From Cristatella mucedo (lineage: Eukaryota > Bryozoa > Phylactolaemata > Cristatellidae): a stretch of DNA of 64,000 bases. The first letter of the stretch is position 1; every line of letters starts with the position of its first letter. This document shows positions 40,878-53,640 of the stretch, piece after piece. A program made the translations under genes and the position numbers. The stretch is taken from contig WPIO01000016.1 of NCBI GenBank assembly GCA_009760855.2, positions 1,285,001-1,349,000 on the forward strand, written 5' to 3'. The notes below the pieces were generated by a model. It searched no databases. It saw only the letters and a program-made list of their open reading frames with translations, and was not told the DNA's origin.

Positions 40878-41392
40878 TACCAGTCAGTACCAGCTGCAAT
40901 TTCGTGACTTTGCGCTTCGCCGGTGTTAGTTTGCGTCAGGTGATACTGAAACAGTTATCAGCGCTCTGTTCGCCAAATCGTTCTGTCCGGAAACAAGGCA
41001 CGCTACACCCCGATCGTAAAATTTGCATAGAGTTCGTTAAGATTAACATGAAATACTGTTTTATATGCAATGGAATGGAGATCTTTGATATGGTCAGCTG
41101 TTTGGGAACTTTGATTTGGGCTGCTGTTTTGAGCTGCAATCCCCTTTTCGCTCTGCGCTCGCTGTAGCGGCTGGCTGCAGTGCTAATGTTAAAATAGGGC
41201 GTTTGAACGATCTATTCAGGGCACTCAGATAGGCGAGAGTCGTCCCGCCCACAGCATTCTGCTCCAATGCGGGTGGCTGGTTGGAAGACTGTTTCCCTAC
41301 AAAGCCGCCATTATCTGCAGATGCTCAGCTCGCACTGCAGCTTCAGCGCCAATTTTGGTCTAACGTCGGTCTAAAATAATAAATAATAATCG
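40878..41392. other. Non-coding, aligned with 11,630-12,000
   Basis: Diverged counterpart of copy 1 (CGCTTCGCC, CTGTTCGCC, ATGAAATACT). No gene. Confidence 0.5.
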
Positions 41393-42475
41393 GCCTAAAA
41401 TCGGAGCCGATTTTGGAGGAAATTCGATAATGTAAACGCAGCTTTACCTGATGCGAACTTTAACGCAGCTTTACCTGATGCTCGGGTCAAAAAGCAGCTG
41501 CACAGTTTCCGGTAAGGGAACATGGGCAGGAGGGTCTGTTTCAAAAGCTCTATGAGGATCCAGAGAAAAACAGTCCCGGCGGTCTGACTACCGAACAGAC
41601 CCAGACTAACGATGGTTGAGGTCCCTGCATCCGGGCATCCATTGGTAAACAGGTGCAGTGCTAGCTCCAACCGACCCGCTAACGGGCTGCAGGTCAGTGT
41701 ACCTCGAACCAGTAAACATACATTTAAAAAATAGTTATATTAAAATAAAACTGATTAGCCTCTCGAGGGAAATCCAATTGCTATCAAAGCTCCAAATCAA
41801 TCACATCGACAGGGGCATGAAATCCAGCCATCCCGCGTAGAATCAGGGGTAGATGTTGTCTCGCAGCCTTTTTTGCTGCTGAATTATTGTTTATCGGGGC
41901 TCCTTCAAAGTAAGTTGATGGATTTCTCATAGTATATGTTATAAATCGTCAGTCCGTGCGTATCCAAGTCTGCTGGTTGACTTGAGCTTCCTTAAACAGA
42001 CGCCAGTACGCGTTGCTAGTAGTGACTCGGGCGTGGAGCCTTTTTCAGGGCTTTAGGCATAACGGAATGTTAAGCCCGGGATTAGTTGGAGTGCTCTAAG
42101 ATTTCTCGACTGGAGGTTAGATTGAAATGAAATTATTGATTAAAACTGACTTAAGAGCATATTTTCAAAGCATTGAATTGGTGCGCACCTGCTTTTATTT
42201 GGCTAGGAACTCCGTAAGACTGTACTTTCGGCTTGTAGCCGACTCAGTTCAAACCCATCAAACGTGTAGCTGTAAGGTGCTCTCAGTCCACACGCCAGGT
42301 CGTGGGTTTCAGTCTTGCTACAGGAATTTTGTGTGGCCCACTGTTAGCTGGAGAGATAAGCTTACCTAGCCACTAAGGCTTCAGTGTTTCTACGTCCATG
42401 AGGCTGTTGAATCAGCTAACGTTTAACCTTCTATTCATAGGCTAGATATAGGTGTGTAGATTATCTTAGAATAGC
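41393..42475 (+). repeat. Repeat D, copy 2, ending in SINE-A-like sequence
   Basis: Starts TCGGAGCCGATTTTGGAGGA and includes CCCTGCATCCGGGCATCC and CAGTCCGTGCGTATCCAAGTC. The end (42,255-42,460) is SINE-A-like. Confidence 0.6.
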
Positions 42476-42477
42476 CA

Positions 42478-42612
42478 CTGCCGCGACTCCGGCTATGCCG
42501 CCGAGTCTCCGGTCACTGCCGCTGTGTCTTCGGGCGCCGCGCGTTTCTGACCTGTGCCGCATCTCCGATCTGCCCTGTGCCGCATCTCCGATCTGCGCCT
42601 CGTCTCCTCGTT
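42478..42612. repeat. LTR-B internal fragment
   Basis: CACTGCCGCGACTCCGGCTA and TCTTCGGGCGCC match 53,265-53,330, the gag-side part of an LTR-B element. Confidence 0.5.
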
Positions 42613-43347
42613 TGTAACCGGGTTCCGGGGTCAAAGGCTATTTCCCGCCAAACTCCGCCATACTCCGGCAACGCTGCCGCTCGCCAGGCCGCCGAGCTAG
42701 GGTAAGACGAGCGGCCGTCAGGTTAGACCTCTTTATGATAACGCATGCGCCAACAACAACAGGGGAACTAAACAAGTCTACTGGGAGGGTCCTATACATT
42801 ATAAACTATGGGAGCGCAAGATGACGCAGCAAGCGCGAACAAACGTGTTAGTTGGGGTCAGTCGGCTTCCGCAGTCCTGTCGTTGTACCGACTCCGAGTC
42901 CAACAGTACGGGCGTACGCCGTCCAAAACCCGGCTGGCTGAGTAACTGCTGGCTAGTCCGAGTCGACAACTACCACAGTCGTGAGCTTCCACCGAAAGAC
43001 GCCAACACACGGGGGGGTCACAAAGACGCTACACGGGGAACGCGGTATAAGCAAGTCAACAACGAGCGAGCTATCCAGCTCCGCTCGGGCCTTTCGGGTA
43101 CTCGTTCCCTTGCGTGCGTGGCAGCCTCACCGGAGCACGCCTGCACGAATCCAGGTGCATAACTCGGCGAGACCGGGAGCCTCCAACACCACGACTTACT
43201 TGGCCAACTCCCGTACCCAAGAGCCCCGGTGACCTCACGTCACCGCATACATCCTGCCATGCGGTAGGTCCGACCCCGGCCTAGCCGGTGACCCTAACCC
43301 TCACCATAGCCGTCTGGTCCCAGCCAACAAAACCCAGCCTGGGTACA
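42613..43347 (+). repeat. Solo LTR (LTR-A family), second copy
   Basis: 735 bases from TGTAACC to GGGTACA, flanked by CGTT on both sides (42,609-42,612 and 43,348-43,351). Very similar to 5,478-6,213. Confidence 0.85.
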
Positions 43348-43351
43348 CGTT

Positions 43352-44472
43352 TATAAAAACGTATAACTCAATAGCACAACACGTTACTCTATAAAAAAAT
43401 CACCCACAACTATTGCTATTTTGATGTCTGGACTTGTGCAGTCTGATCCACACGAAGCGGTCAGACTCAAAACTCTCGAATTGATGTTAAGACTTAAAAC
43501 TTAAAAGCTAGACTGCCCCATAAGTACTGCAACGATAGAGATATCGTTTATCTGAGGCGTACAATAGTTTGATATGGTTACGGCATCCAAAACAATGTAT
43601 TAAAAAAATATAATACAATATATTTTCCCATAAATATATATTTTTGGTCGGCTAGGCAGCAAGCTCTACGCAGGTGTCAGTTTCCTAGCACACAACAACA
43701 TCCATTTTCGTTTGAACTTAAAATCCAGTGCTTTTTTGCTGCTACGGTCACGGCTTGCCAAGGTCTTTAGGTCCCAGCAAAACTAACAACTGTTCCAAGC
43801 AGCTTATAATTTGCCGCAGCGAACGTGACTCTTCAGTTCTTTTTGTCTTTTTTATATTTATGTGCTCGGCGTACATGCCTGTGTATAAATCAGACCATGT
43901 TACTTGCCATAGGTCTTACTAACAGGTCTTCTAGGTCTAATATGTCCTACTGGCGGTGAGTGTCCTAATGTCTGGTTTGGCATGTTGCCACAATCATGAC
44001 GCTCTTTTGACACCGTGCATTTCAGTAATCCTTCGGAGCGGAGCGAATTCTCTTGAAAGAAGTTGCATTGGACTTGGCTAGTGGTTTAGTTTTCTTGTGG
44101 TGATATATAGACGATCTTTTATTCTTATTATTACTCGCTGTCTTGGACTCAGATAGATATGGTAAGCTTTGCATAGAGGAATATAGAGAGGCGCCAGCTA
44201 CGCGGCCTTATTTTGAAGCATGAGCCCTATTGATTGATGTATTTATACGCCTGATGTATTGATTGCAGTATTGATCTGCTACCGTCGTTGTTATTACACG
44301 CTTCCCTCGGCCTAACCCACGTGCATCGGTGCTACTTACTCGTTATCCACGCCTTAAGCCGTAAGTTCAACCAGTCACGCGGTTGTTCGTCAGAGACATT
44401 TAGAACCGTTGTGTGCCCCATTTTTTCTGAAGACTTTAATTCAATGTAATAGAACAGCCTTTAATATCTCTA
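43352..44472. other. Non-coding, aligned with 11,440-11,500 and 12,515-13,620
   Basis: It matches copy 1 closely but lacks about 1 kb present there (11,500-12,515). No gene. Confidence 0.6.
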
Positions 44473-44585
44473 GACCAGTATAGTACGTCTACCAGACCAG
44501 TACAGCGTGTTTACCAGAACAGTCAAGTATGTCTACCATATCAGTAAAGCATGCCTACCAGAACAGTATAGCATGTCCAGTATAG
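44473..44585 (+). repeat. Minisatellite, unit about 23 bases
   Basis: Counterpart of 13,625-13,740 (ACCAGTACAGCGTGTTTACC units). Confidence 0.8.
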
Positions 44586-44586
44586 T

Positions 44587-44656
44587 TATTAAAAGTGCCT
44601 AGAGAGAGATTGAGTTGTCTGATGGCGCCATTCAAATATATTATTATTATTGTTAT
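44587..44656 (+). repeat. LINE-A 3' tail
   Basis: Shared with 13,741-13,813. Confidence 0.7.
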
Positions 44657-44986
44657 GCTATATATTATACATATGTTGATGAATTTCGTAAACAGGTGTA
44701 GAAAGGATTTCAAGAACAACTTCGGTGTAGAAAGGATTTCAGCCGAGGCTGCAACGGAAAAGCACCCAGGTTCAAAGAGTTGCTCCGAATTTCTCAATAT
44801 AAGTTGAGCCAACGCTTACTAGCCACTTTTACTTTAGCCGAGGGGTACAGTGATGAGCTCCAGCATTCTGATTATTCAGCTCGTCCGGCTCGGAGCAAAA
44901 ACAGTAGATACAAATTCTCCTTCATGAGATTCGGCCGAATTGGCTCATTCCCCAAAATTAGGTAAATCTCGATGACGTAGTACCTC

Positions 44987-46000
44987 AAACCAGATGGAAC
45001 GCTGTCCAAAATCGGCGTTTATTTTGGAGGAAAGTCGACGGCGTAAACGCCTGTTGACCCAATGCGACCTCACGGGTGATGAAGCAGCCGCAACATCTGG
45101 TAAGAGAACATGGGCAGAAGGACCTGTTTGGAAAGCTCTACGACGATCCTTCGAAAAACAGTCCCGGCGGTCTGCCGCATCACCCAAGCCACTCACTGTT
45201 CCAGTCCCTGCATCCGGGCACCATTGGTACACAGATGCAGGGCTAGCTCCAACCGACCCGCTAACGGGCTGCCGGTCAGTGTACCTCGAACCAGTAAACA
45301 TATATTTAAATAATATTTATATTAAAATAAAAATGGTTTGCCTCTCTATGAAAATCAATTTGCAACCAATGCTGCAAATCGATCACATTGACAGGGACAT
45401 GAAATCCCGTCATTCCGCATATGTTTCAGAATCAGAGGTAGGTGTTGGCTCGCAGCCACTGACTTTCCCTGCTGAATTATTGTTTATCGGGGTTCCATCA
45501 AAGTAAGTTAATAGTAAAGTCTGCTGGTTGACTTGACCTTCCTTAAACAGACGCCGGTACGCGTTTTTAGTCGTGACTTGGGCACGCGGCCTTTTTCAGG
45601 GCTTTGGGCGTGACGGAATGTCAAGTCAGGGATTATTTTTAGTGCTCTAAGATTTCTCAACTGACGGTAGATTGAAATGAAATAATTGATTGAAACTGAC
45701 TTGGGAGCATATTTTTTAAAGCAGCGAGTTGGCGCGCACCTGTTTTTATTTGGCTAGAAACTCCATAAGACTGTACTTGTGGCCTACTCAGTTCAAACCC
45801 ATCAAACGTGTAGCTGTAAGGTGCTCTCAGTCCACACGCCAGGTCGTAGGTTTCAGTCTTGCTTCAGGTAATTTTGTGTGGCCCACTGTTAGCTGGAGAG
45901 ACAAGCCTACCTAGCTACTAATGCCTTAATGTCGCTACGTCCATGAGGTTGTTGAATCAGCTAATGTTTAATCTTTTCCTCCTAGGCTAGATATAGGTGT
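44987..46000 (+). repeat. Repeat D, copy 3, ending in SINE-A-like sequence
   Basis: CGGCGTTTATTTTGGAGGA, CCCTGCATCCGGGCACC and the SINE-A-like end at 45,815-45,990. Confidence 0.6.
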
Positions 46001-46298
46001 GTAGAATATGTTACTCAGACGAACGTATACCCACACCTCACATAGATATATAGCAGATAAGCAGATCTGACTCTGAAAAATAAGAATTAATTTAATCTGT
46101 GCTTGGGTCTGTAAATACTGTATAAATCTTTATTAAGTCATCATCACAGCATAATCGTCACCGGGAAGAAAGATGTTTACGTTGAACCTGACGTTGAGTC
46201 TGTCAGTTAGGTTAGTTCCGCTGGATGAAATTCTGGTTTTTCTATTATTTATCATCCGTGTTGACTGCCAGCGTTCAAACCTCTGATGTGCAAGTATG

Positions 46299-46885
46299 TA
46301 ATAATAATAATAATAATAATGCACTTGATAAAGCGCCGTCAGAGAACTCAATCTCTTTATAGGCACTTTGCATTTGCTGCAAAGGGAGGCGCGATTGAAT
46401 GGTGAGTAATATCATGCTTGATAAACAAGATTAACATGGTTAGGGGTGACATGCACAGGGTCAGCATGCAAGTGTGGTTAGTGGCAGCATGCACTGTGTC
46501 AGCACGCATAAGCACATCAAGGACGAATCACAGGGACCCACTAAATGCTGTCCTAAATAGGTGTTTTTAAGTTCTTTTTAAATGTGGTCAAGTCAGGGGA
46601 TGTTCTGACGCAGGTCGGGAGGGAGTTCCAGGCTTTGGGAGCATACGAGCTAAATGCACGGTCTCCGAAGGATTTGAGGTTTGTACGAGGTATTGGTACA
46701 CTGTTGGATTCCGAAAAGCGGGTGGTACGATGCTTGGCCTGGTGGGAGAGTAGATCTGAGAGATAGGCTGGAGTCAAAGAATGAAGTGACCTTAAAGTGA
46801 GCGACAAAACCTTGAAGTCAATCCGATGCTTGACTAGTAGCCAGTGCAGGTCGGCGAGTAGTGGTGTGATGTGGCAACTGTAGCA
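46299..46885 (-). repeat. LINE-A, 5'-truncated
   Basis: (AAT)n, stem-loop, then the C-terminal LINE frame (RAFSSYAPKAWNSLPTCVR) on the minus strand. Confidence 0.8.
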
Positions 46886-46939
46886 CCTGTCAGCCTGCCC
46901 GGACAGTACTGGCACAGCAGTGCTTTAGGTCTTTTCTCT

Positions 46940-47126
46940 GTAATAATTATAATAATAACAATAATAATAGTAGTAATGCATTTCATATAGTACCCTCAGA
47001 GAACTCAATCTCTTTCTCGGCACTTTACGTTTGCTACAAACAAAGCAGGATCGAATGATTAGTGGTAGCATGTTCAATAAACAACAGAAATAACGTGGTT
47101 AGGGGAGACATGCACAGAGTCAGCAT
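46940..47126 (-). repeat. LINE-A 3' end
   Basis: (AAT)n, stem-loop with changes, then GGTTAGGGGAGACATGCACA. Confidence 0.7.
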
Positions 47127-48311
47127 TTCTCTGGCTAATTATAGAGCTTGTGTGGGTAACTGTCATCCAGTGAGCCTTAAAGTATGAATCACCTGTCGGA
47201 TTTTTATCCGGCTTTAAGTTTTGCCTCACAAATGTATTCAGCTGCCAGTCGATTTGCCAAAAACAAGCTTTCATTCTCCTCCAGCTTGTCAGGTCGCCGA
47301 GAACAAACTAGGCTATCATTTATATACAGATGGCACACTGCTGCACCTGATCACGCTTTACTTTTAGTACCTGCGATGTCACTTCCCTTGTAAGTTGCAT
47401 TGTCCCTACTCAGTTTCTCTGTGATATCCGGTTATCCTGTTCCACAATAACTTTTAGCTAAATGACTATACGATCCTAACAGTCAAGTCTTTCCACTTTC
47501 AGTTTCTTCCCTCGGAGAATGTCTAGCTTACCAAGCATTTCTATTCAGTTGCAAATTCCGCAGGGGCTTCTTAACCTCACTAATTTTAGATCTTTATGCT
47601 TTTGCAATGCGATGGCTACCGTTGTCGTGAACTAGAATTTTATCTAAGTAAGAGTGCAAAAAAATCAGTTGTCCATTCAAAGACATCACATGGAAGCTGG
47701 TACATGAATTTGCTATACGTGCATTTCCTTCAGCGTTATAAAGTGCCCGGGAAAAGATTTAGCCGTTAGAATGCTATGCACTTTTTTATTGTAATTGCAC
47801 AAGCCCCTCCTACTGTATTGCAAAAACGTAGCAGTGTCTCAACAAGTAGTCGCTGCTTGGAAGTTCACAAACGATGAACTCACAGTATTAGATTCATCTG
47901 TTCGCATTAGCATTTGTCTTGACTTGATGAACTGTAAGACTGGAGGACTTAATAACTAGTCACCCCATCTTATCCAAGATGGGGAATGCCGTGCCGTATT
48001 TCCATGTTATTATCCTGTCGTAGTATTTCCATTTCTTTTGTTCAACAGGGTAACGATTGATCCAGTAACAGGTGGCAGGTGCTTTTATCCAAACCTACCT
48101 ATGCCATGCTATGTATGCAATCGGATTGCCTTGGTAGCTGCTATCTATGCTTAGCTATGGTCATGCGTGTTATCTATATGAGCATCTTGCTGCAATATGT
48201 GTGCTTTGGGTATTCGAGGGTATTATATTTATTCCTGAGTGATTAAGAAGTGTATACTGTCGAAATCACACAATGTTTCGTGTATGCGTATTATTATTAT
48301 TCGATCATGCT
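47127..48311. other. No gene recognised upstream of RBCC copy 2
   Basis: 47,820-48,311 aligns with 17,715-18,242. 47,127-47,819 has no counterpart that I recognise. Confidence 0.5.
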
Positions 48312-48416
48312 TTCTTTGGTGCAAACGTAAAATGCTTAGAAAGAGATTAAGTATGTGAGGGCACTGTACTACTGTGTTGTTATTGTTATTGTTATTATTA
48401 TTATTATTATTATTAT
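48312..48416 (+). repeat. LINE-A 3' tail with expanded (TTA)n
   Basis: Counterpart of 18,243-18,317. Its frame gives a run of Asn on the opposite strand, an artefact. Confidence 0.65.
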
Positions 48417-48626
48417 GAGCAGCAAGTTTGACAGCATGAACAAGTGGAAATTCCCCAGCCCCGAAAGAGTATCTGGTCACATCTGTCCATTCCACCTGGC
48501 ATTATTTTGAAGGTCTGTTTTAAAGGTTTTATCTGTCCATCTTCTGTGTTTAAAATCGGCCTCTTTAGCACAACTTGTGTGACTGCTCTTTTATCCTAGT
48601 TTTATTTTACCTTCTTAAGGTTAGTC

Positions 48627-49722
48627 ATGGCACAAGAGCTTCCAGTGCATCGGCATGCATCAATAGATGAACGCCTGCTGTCTTGCATCGCCTGCGGACA
48701 ACTTGCAGAGCAGCCTCTGCTGCTAAGCTGCCTGCACAGCTGCTGTAATGGCTGCGCCGACCGTACTGCCACAGCAGAGAGCTCAATGAGCATTCGCTGT
48801 ACAGCTTGTGACGTACTCACCGACATCAGTTCAGGAAAGCATGACAATCGATTTATTGCTGACTTGGTGAGACGTTTTACAACCCTGAAAGATGCTGACA
48901 AGTGCAACCTGTGCAGAGAGGATGGAAGCCCTGACGTGCCAGCAGACGTCTGGTGCAAGCAGTGCCAGAAATCCTTTTGTTCAGCCTGCTTACATGGCCA
49001 TAGCCGATACATGAAGAGTCACGTGACCGTCGAGCTGGCACGGATCACGAGCTGGAGGGAATTATTTCAGGCTGCAGACCAGCAGCAGTGCCTGCAGCAC
49101 CAGAAGCCGCTTGATCTGCTGTGCTTGACTTGCAAGCGAGCCAAGTGTACCGACTGTGTCAGGCAGTGTGAGGTCTCAGGTCACTCTCAGATGCAGCATC
49201 TGAAAGGACCGACGGGCAAAACTTTCTTGAAGGACGCGAGAGAAACCATACATCGTCTGCTTGAGCATTTGAATGCCAATTCTTCCCATCTCTTACAGCC
49301 CAGGAATCTGATCAAAGACGTCCAATCGGCTCGTGCCATCCACTTGGACGAGATTAAGATGAGGAAGAAGTATGCAGTGGATGCTGTGACCAAAGCCTTT
49401 AATGATTGTGAGAGCAAGGTGAAGGACTGCTACGACCAGCTCGAGTTCAGCGCTGCCACCGTGCAAGGCCTGGCTGAACAGCTGCACCAATCTGTGCAGC
49501 ATGCATCGATATACATCAGCAGCCTCACTGCTGCAGCATGCGATCCTGATTTGCTAGACCAGCACGTGACCTTGCAGACACGCCTCGAAGTGCTTTCTAA
49601 GCAGCTGGAGAGGTTCAGAGATATACCGGCTGCTGAAACGCTGGTATCACTGAGTGGATCTCTGCCTGAGGACTTGGATGTGGTGGTCGCCTCGTGGATG
49701 GGAACTCCGAAGCTGATCGCAG
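48627..49722 (+). CDS. RBCC (TRIM-type) protein, exon 1: RING, two B-boxes, coiled coil
   Basis: The start ATG at 48,627 (gttagtcATGG) begins 365 codons plus one base. RING at residues 20-61: C20, C23, C35, H37, C40, C43, C58, C61. B-box 1 at 93-132: CNLC, WCKQC, FCSAC, then H124 and H132. B-box 2 at 155-191: CLQHQKPLDLLCLTC, KCTDC, H186, H191. Residues 195-330 are charged and helical, a probable coiled coil. The donor GCAG|gtagct lies at 49,722 in phase 1; reading through it gives only 11 more codons before a stop. The propeller exon at 55,666 accepts phase 1, so the product would be about 678 residues. TRIM proteins of this layout usually act as RING E3 ubiquitin ligases, often on RNA-binding or innate-immunity partners; the target is unknown. 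Confidence 0.88.
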
Positions 49723-50745
49723 GTAGCTGCCTACGAAGCGCTGCAGCCACTGCATGACCTGGCTCAATGTGCTGACACGCGAACCTTTCCGACATTCTGC
49801 AGTTGCAGGCCTTGGGACATTTGTCCTTGTAGACTGTCATGGCCGAGTCATTGACGAAGTTAGCGCCTGTAAGGATGATGCTAGAGCTGATGACGTTGCA
49901 GGTGAGCTCAAATTTTTAGGACACATTACCAGTCCACGACTTTCTGGAGCCGAGCTACTAGTTTGCAAGCTGCTTGGTCCTGCATAATGCTTTTAGGGTT
50001 GCTTGATGTATGTGCCTGCAATGATTGACAAATGCTGCAATTCGTTTGTGACCCTTTGCTGGATTTACCCCATTCAAACCCTAATTAACTGTGCCATCTC
50101 TGCCACTCTGCGCCGAATTGCCATCTTGTTGTGTCGGCAAGTTTATTGCAGGCAGTATGACGATCGGCTGTCCTGTACCTTTGCCTGGATGAAGTTTACT
50201 TATTCCTCTGCCAAGTTGTAGCTAATGGATGACGTTGGCTTTATAGACAGCCAAGACTAGCTACTACATGTATCGGATCGATCGGATAAAAGAAGGTGTG
50301 ATTAAGGCTGAGTTGCTGTGCCCTAAACGAGTTTATCTCAGAAGAATCTTAACAGTAAAGGCGAGGTACCCAGCAAAAATAGTAGTGAGATGAAACAGAC
50401 TTTTCCGAATAACCAAAGGCTTTCCAAAGGGAAAGCTTTTTATTTTCAGCCTCATACTGAGACTGGAAAGATATTTTCCGTGCAAGGTCTTGAACTAAAG
50501 GCTCAACACCTAGTAGCAGCTACTGCAATGTATTCAAGCAGGATCTGTTAAGGTAAGTAACAGATCTTACAAGTGTATATAGAGCAGAATATGTAGTGCA
50601 TGTGTAACAACAAATGAGGGCCCTTCCAAAAGCGCAAGAAATATTTCCGGAGAATGAAGTGTGCATTTAGCAGTTAATTCTCTTCTTACACTTGTTTCAG
50701 TTTTGTTTTACTTATAAAAATATCATGGACCCAATTAAAAATCGT

Positions 50746-50765
50746 ATATATATATATATATATAT
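50746..50765. repeat. (TA)n microsatellite
   Basis: Short TA run. Confidence 0.9.
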
Positions 50766-51220
50766 GGAATCGTATATGTTAGGAATTTAGTATCTTTCTA
50801 ATGGAAATACTTCGATCTGCTTGCATTTTGGTTTTATCATTGGCTTAGGCTTCAATGCTGCCGTATCGAAGATCTCCACTTTCCTGATTACGCCGTAACA
50901 AGAAATTATTCTAGCATCGTCACATTCTCAGTGCTGCTATCCGTGACTGCAGAATTCCACTCCATCGATCATAGGACCAGCTAATGGCCATAGATAGCAA
51001 CGGCTTTAATGGGCCTCTGGGTGGTTCAAATCATACTAACTATATAATACTAGTATTACATATACTAATACCAACTAACAGTCAGGGTTGTGAGCTCCTG
51101 GGTGGTTCGAGTCATAGCTGTCAGGTCGTATTCACTCCTGCCTCCGACTCGGGTTAATATGTTCATGCCTCGTCCCACCTGCGTTTCGGAATCTAACTGT
51201 TTACTGCAGCCCGCCTTAGG

Positions 51221-51309
51221 CCCTAAACCCTAAACAGTAAACCCTAAAACACTAAACCTTAAATTATAAATCCTGAAAACCCTAAAGTCTAAACCCTAAA
51301 ACCTAAACC
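51221..51309 (+). repeat. Interstitial telomere-like repeat (CCCTAAA)n, degenerate
   Basis: CCCTAAACCCTAAAC, then variants AACCCTAAAAC, AAACCTTAAA, AAACCCTAAAG, AACCCTAAAACC. The 7-base unit is the TTTAGGG type, not the TTAGGG usual in animals. It is followed by a run of G. Confidence 0.75.
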
Positions 51310-51730
51310 ACATTATCGGGGGGGGGAATGTCCTACCCCAGAGCGAATGTCCGGGGTGGTCGTCCAGGGAGGAAATGTCCCTACCCCGGCACAATAGGGC
51401 TTGTAAGCTACCTCACCTGCTACTTGTTGACCACTGGTAGCCTTTGGCTGCATAGTGCTACCATCAATGTTTTATCGGCTTCATTGTGTGTTCGCCATCT
51501 GTTTCACTGGTGTACAGTCCCGCGGCCTTAGGTCTGCCTCTAGACTGGTGTAATTTTCATTAAGAGTTTAATACCCATAGCCGTATCTCAGGCTGACTGT
51601 GCAAATACATCACTTTCTCGTTACTTATTTCCCCTACACTAATTTCACATTGTCAGGTGTTGTTATACAGTCAATCGTTGCTACCAAGCTCCTGTGCATT
51701 GGCACATCTTCCTATAGCCACTGGGTCTTA

Positions 51731-51961
51731 GGTAATAATAATAAAAATAATACATATGTGTAGCGCTCTCAGAGAACTGAATATCTCTCTAGGCACTTTA
51801 CACATGCTGCGTATGAAAAATTACGAAATGTTTGGTGGAACCTACACAAGCAGCAGGCATAGTGTAAGCAGGTACCTACACCGAAGGATGAATCACAACG
51901 ACCCACCAAATGCTGTAATAAAAAGGTGCGTTTTAGCTTCTTTTTTTAAATGCCGCGTTAG
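51731..51961 (-). repeat. LINE-A 3' end, diverged
   Basis: (AAT)n, stem-loop (GCGCTCTCAGAGAACTGAA), then GGATGAATCACAACGACCCA. The homologous site in copy 1 (about 23,217) is empty. Confidence 0.7.
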
Positions 51962-52652
51962 GGGTCGTACGGCAGTCATTCCTGTAATGGCCTTTGCTAG
52001 CAGGGGTGATAACTGCTGCCACCTGTTGGCGAGCATGCTCGTTGATGGATATTACCACACAGTCAGGTTTTGACTATTTAATTCCCCCACCGTAAGAGAG
52101 AGAGAGAGAGAGCGAGAGAGAACATTAAGCATTGGTATCCGATCGGTTAGACGTTTGCTGTGAAAGCTAATTATTCTAGGAATTTGTTTCAAACGCATAA
52201 GCCCGTGTGCTATAGTAACAGCACTGCTACGGGGGGGGGGGCTAATTTGCAGCAACGTGTACATGATATATCTTATTCCGGGTTTCAATCTAATGGCAAC
52301 TGAAAGAAGAGATGAAAAGTAAGTCGGATCTGTGAACAGCTGCTGTCGATGCCCAGCGGCTCAGAGGGATGTAGGCTTCTTGTCAGTGCTGACAGTTTCT
52401 ACTACCTAGGAACGCTAGGCTGTAAATAGATTCTGACACGCTATGCCGTTGTGGTACGACTTATGTAGCTTCACTAGCTAGCTGCACGTCCTGACGACGA
52501 CTTCAACTGCAAGCTCGTGTGAAGCCTCTTCGTATCGCTAATGTTGGACTAGCTTCTACGGCAGTAGGCAGCCTATGGGCATGTGATAGAAACAAAGAGG
52601 TATATGTTATCATATCGTATCTGGTGGCAATCTGTGACTGTTCCACAATCGT
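51962..52652. other. No gene recognised
   Basis: Intronic sequence with a GA run (52,096-52,121) and a short G run (52,231-52,240). Confidence 0.45.
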
Positions 52653-53045
52653 TGTAATAATAATAATAATTATAATAATGCACTTGATAAAGCGTCCCCA
52701 GATAACTCAATCTCTCTCTAGGCGCTTTACATTTGCTGCAAAGGGAAATGCAATTGAATCGTGAGTAATATCATGCTTGATAAACAAGCAACATGAATAA
52801 CATGGTTAGGGGTGACATGCACAGGGTAAGCATGCAAATGTGGTTAGTGGCAGCATGCAGTGTCAGCACACATAAGCACATCAAGGTCGAATCACAGGGA
52901 CCCACTAAATGCTGTCCTAAATAGGTGTGTTTTAGGTTCCTTTTAAATGTGGTCAGGTCAGGAGATGTTCTGACGCAGGTCGGGAGGGAGTTCCAGGCTT
53001 TGGCAGCATACGAACTAAATGCACGGTCTCCAAAGGATTTGAGGT
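52653..53045 (-). repeat. LINE-A, 5'-truncated
   Basis: (AAT)n and stem-loop, then the C-terminal LINE frame (KAWNSLPTCVRTSPDLTTFK). Confidence 0.8.
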
Positions 53046-53129
53046 CACTTTCCTGCACTATCTGGATATCGTAACTAGTGCAACAATTTTCCGAATTGCA
53101 GCAAAGGTATGTGTTTTCTTCTTGATGGT

Positions 53130-53640
53130 CTCAAATGGCTATGCCTTCTGCGTTTCAAATCTGCTTTCATGCGTCGCCGGGCCACATTTCTCCACCCACT
53201 GGCGCCTCACTACCCGTGCAGCCTCGCAGCACACCGGTGCATCCCACACCACCACCACTTCGCAAGCCACTGTCGCGACTCCGGCTATGCTGCCGAGTCT
53301 CCGATCGCGTCCCCGGTCTTCGGGCGCCCCCTCGTCTCCGACCTGCGCCGCATCACAGCCCACCGGCTTTGCTGCTGAGTCTCCGTCCTTTGTCATGTCT
53401 CCGCCGGAAATAGCTTGTAGCTTGAGCTATCGTCACGAACTGCACAAAACGCCAGCCGACAAGCAACAACACTTCTTCGGCAGACGACAGAAGCGCCGGT
53501 TAGGACGAGCGTCTGCAGGGCGTCAGCTTTGCTTCCCCGGCTCGGGGCGTAGTGGAATAAACTGGTAGTGTTGCTCGTCGGCTGGTGTTTTATGCAGTGC
53601 GAAACCGTAACTAAAGTACATATATGAACTAAAAAACAAT
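53130..53640. repeat. LTR-B fragments in head-to-head arrangement
   Basis: 53,130-53,400 resembles LTR-B gag-side sequence on the minus strand (ATG at 53,396). 53,409-53,480 is the LTR end in minus orientation. 53,550-53,640 is the same end in plus orientation, with GAATAAACTGG. The arms form an inverted repeat around GCCAGCCGAC...GTCGGCTGG. Confidence 0.55.

Noticed and set aside
48229-48495. Poly-Asn protein on the minus strand
   Set aside because: It is the antisense of an expanded (TTA)n at a LINE-A tail.
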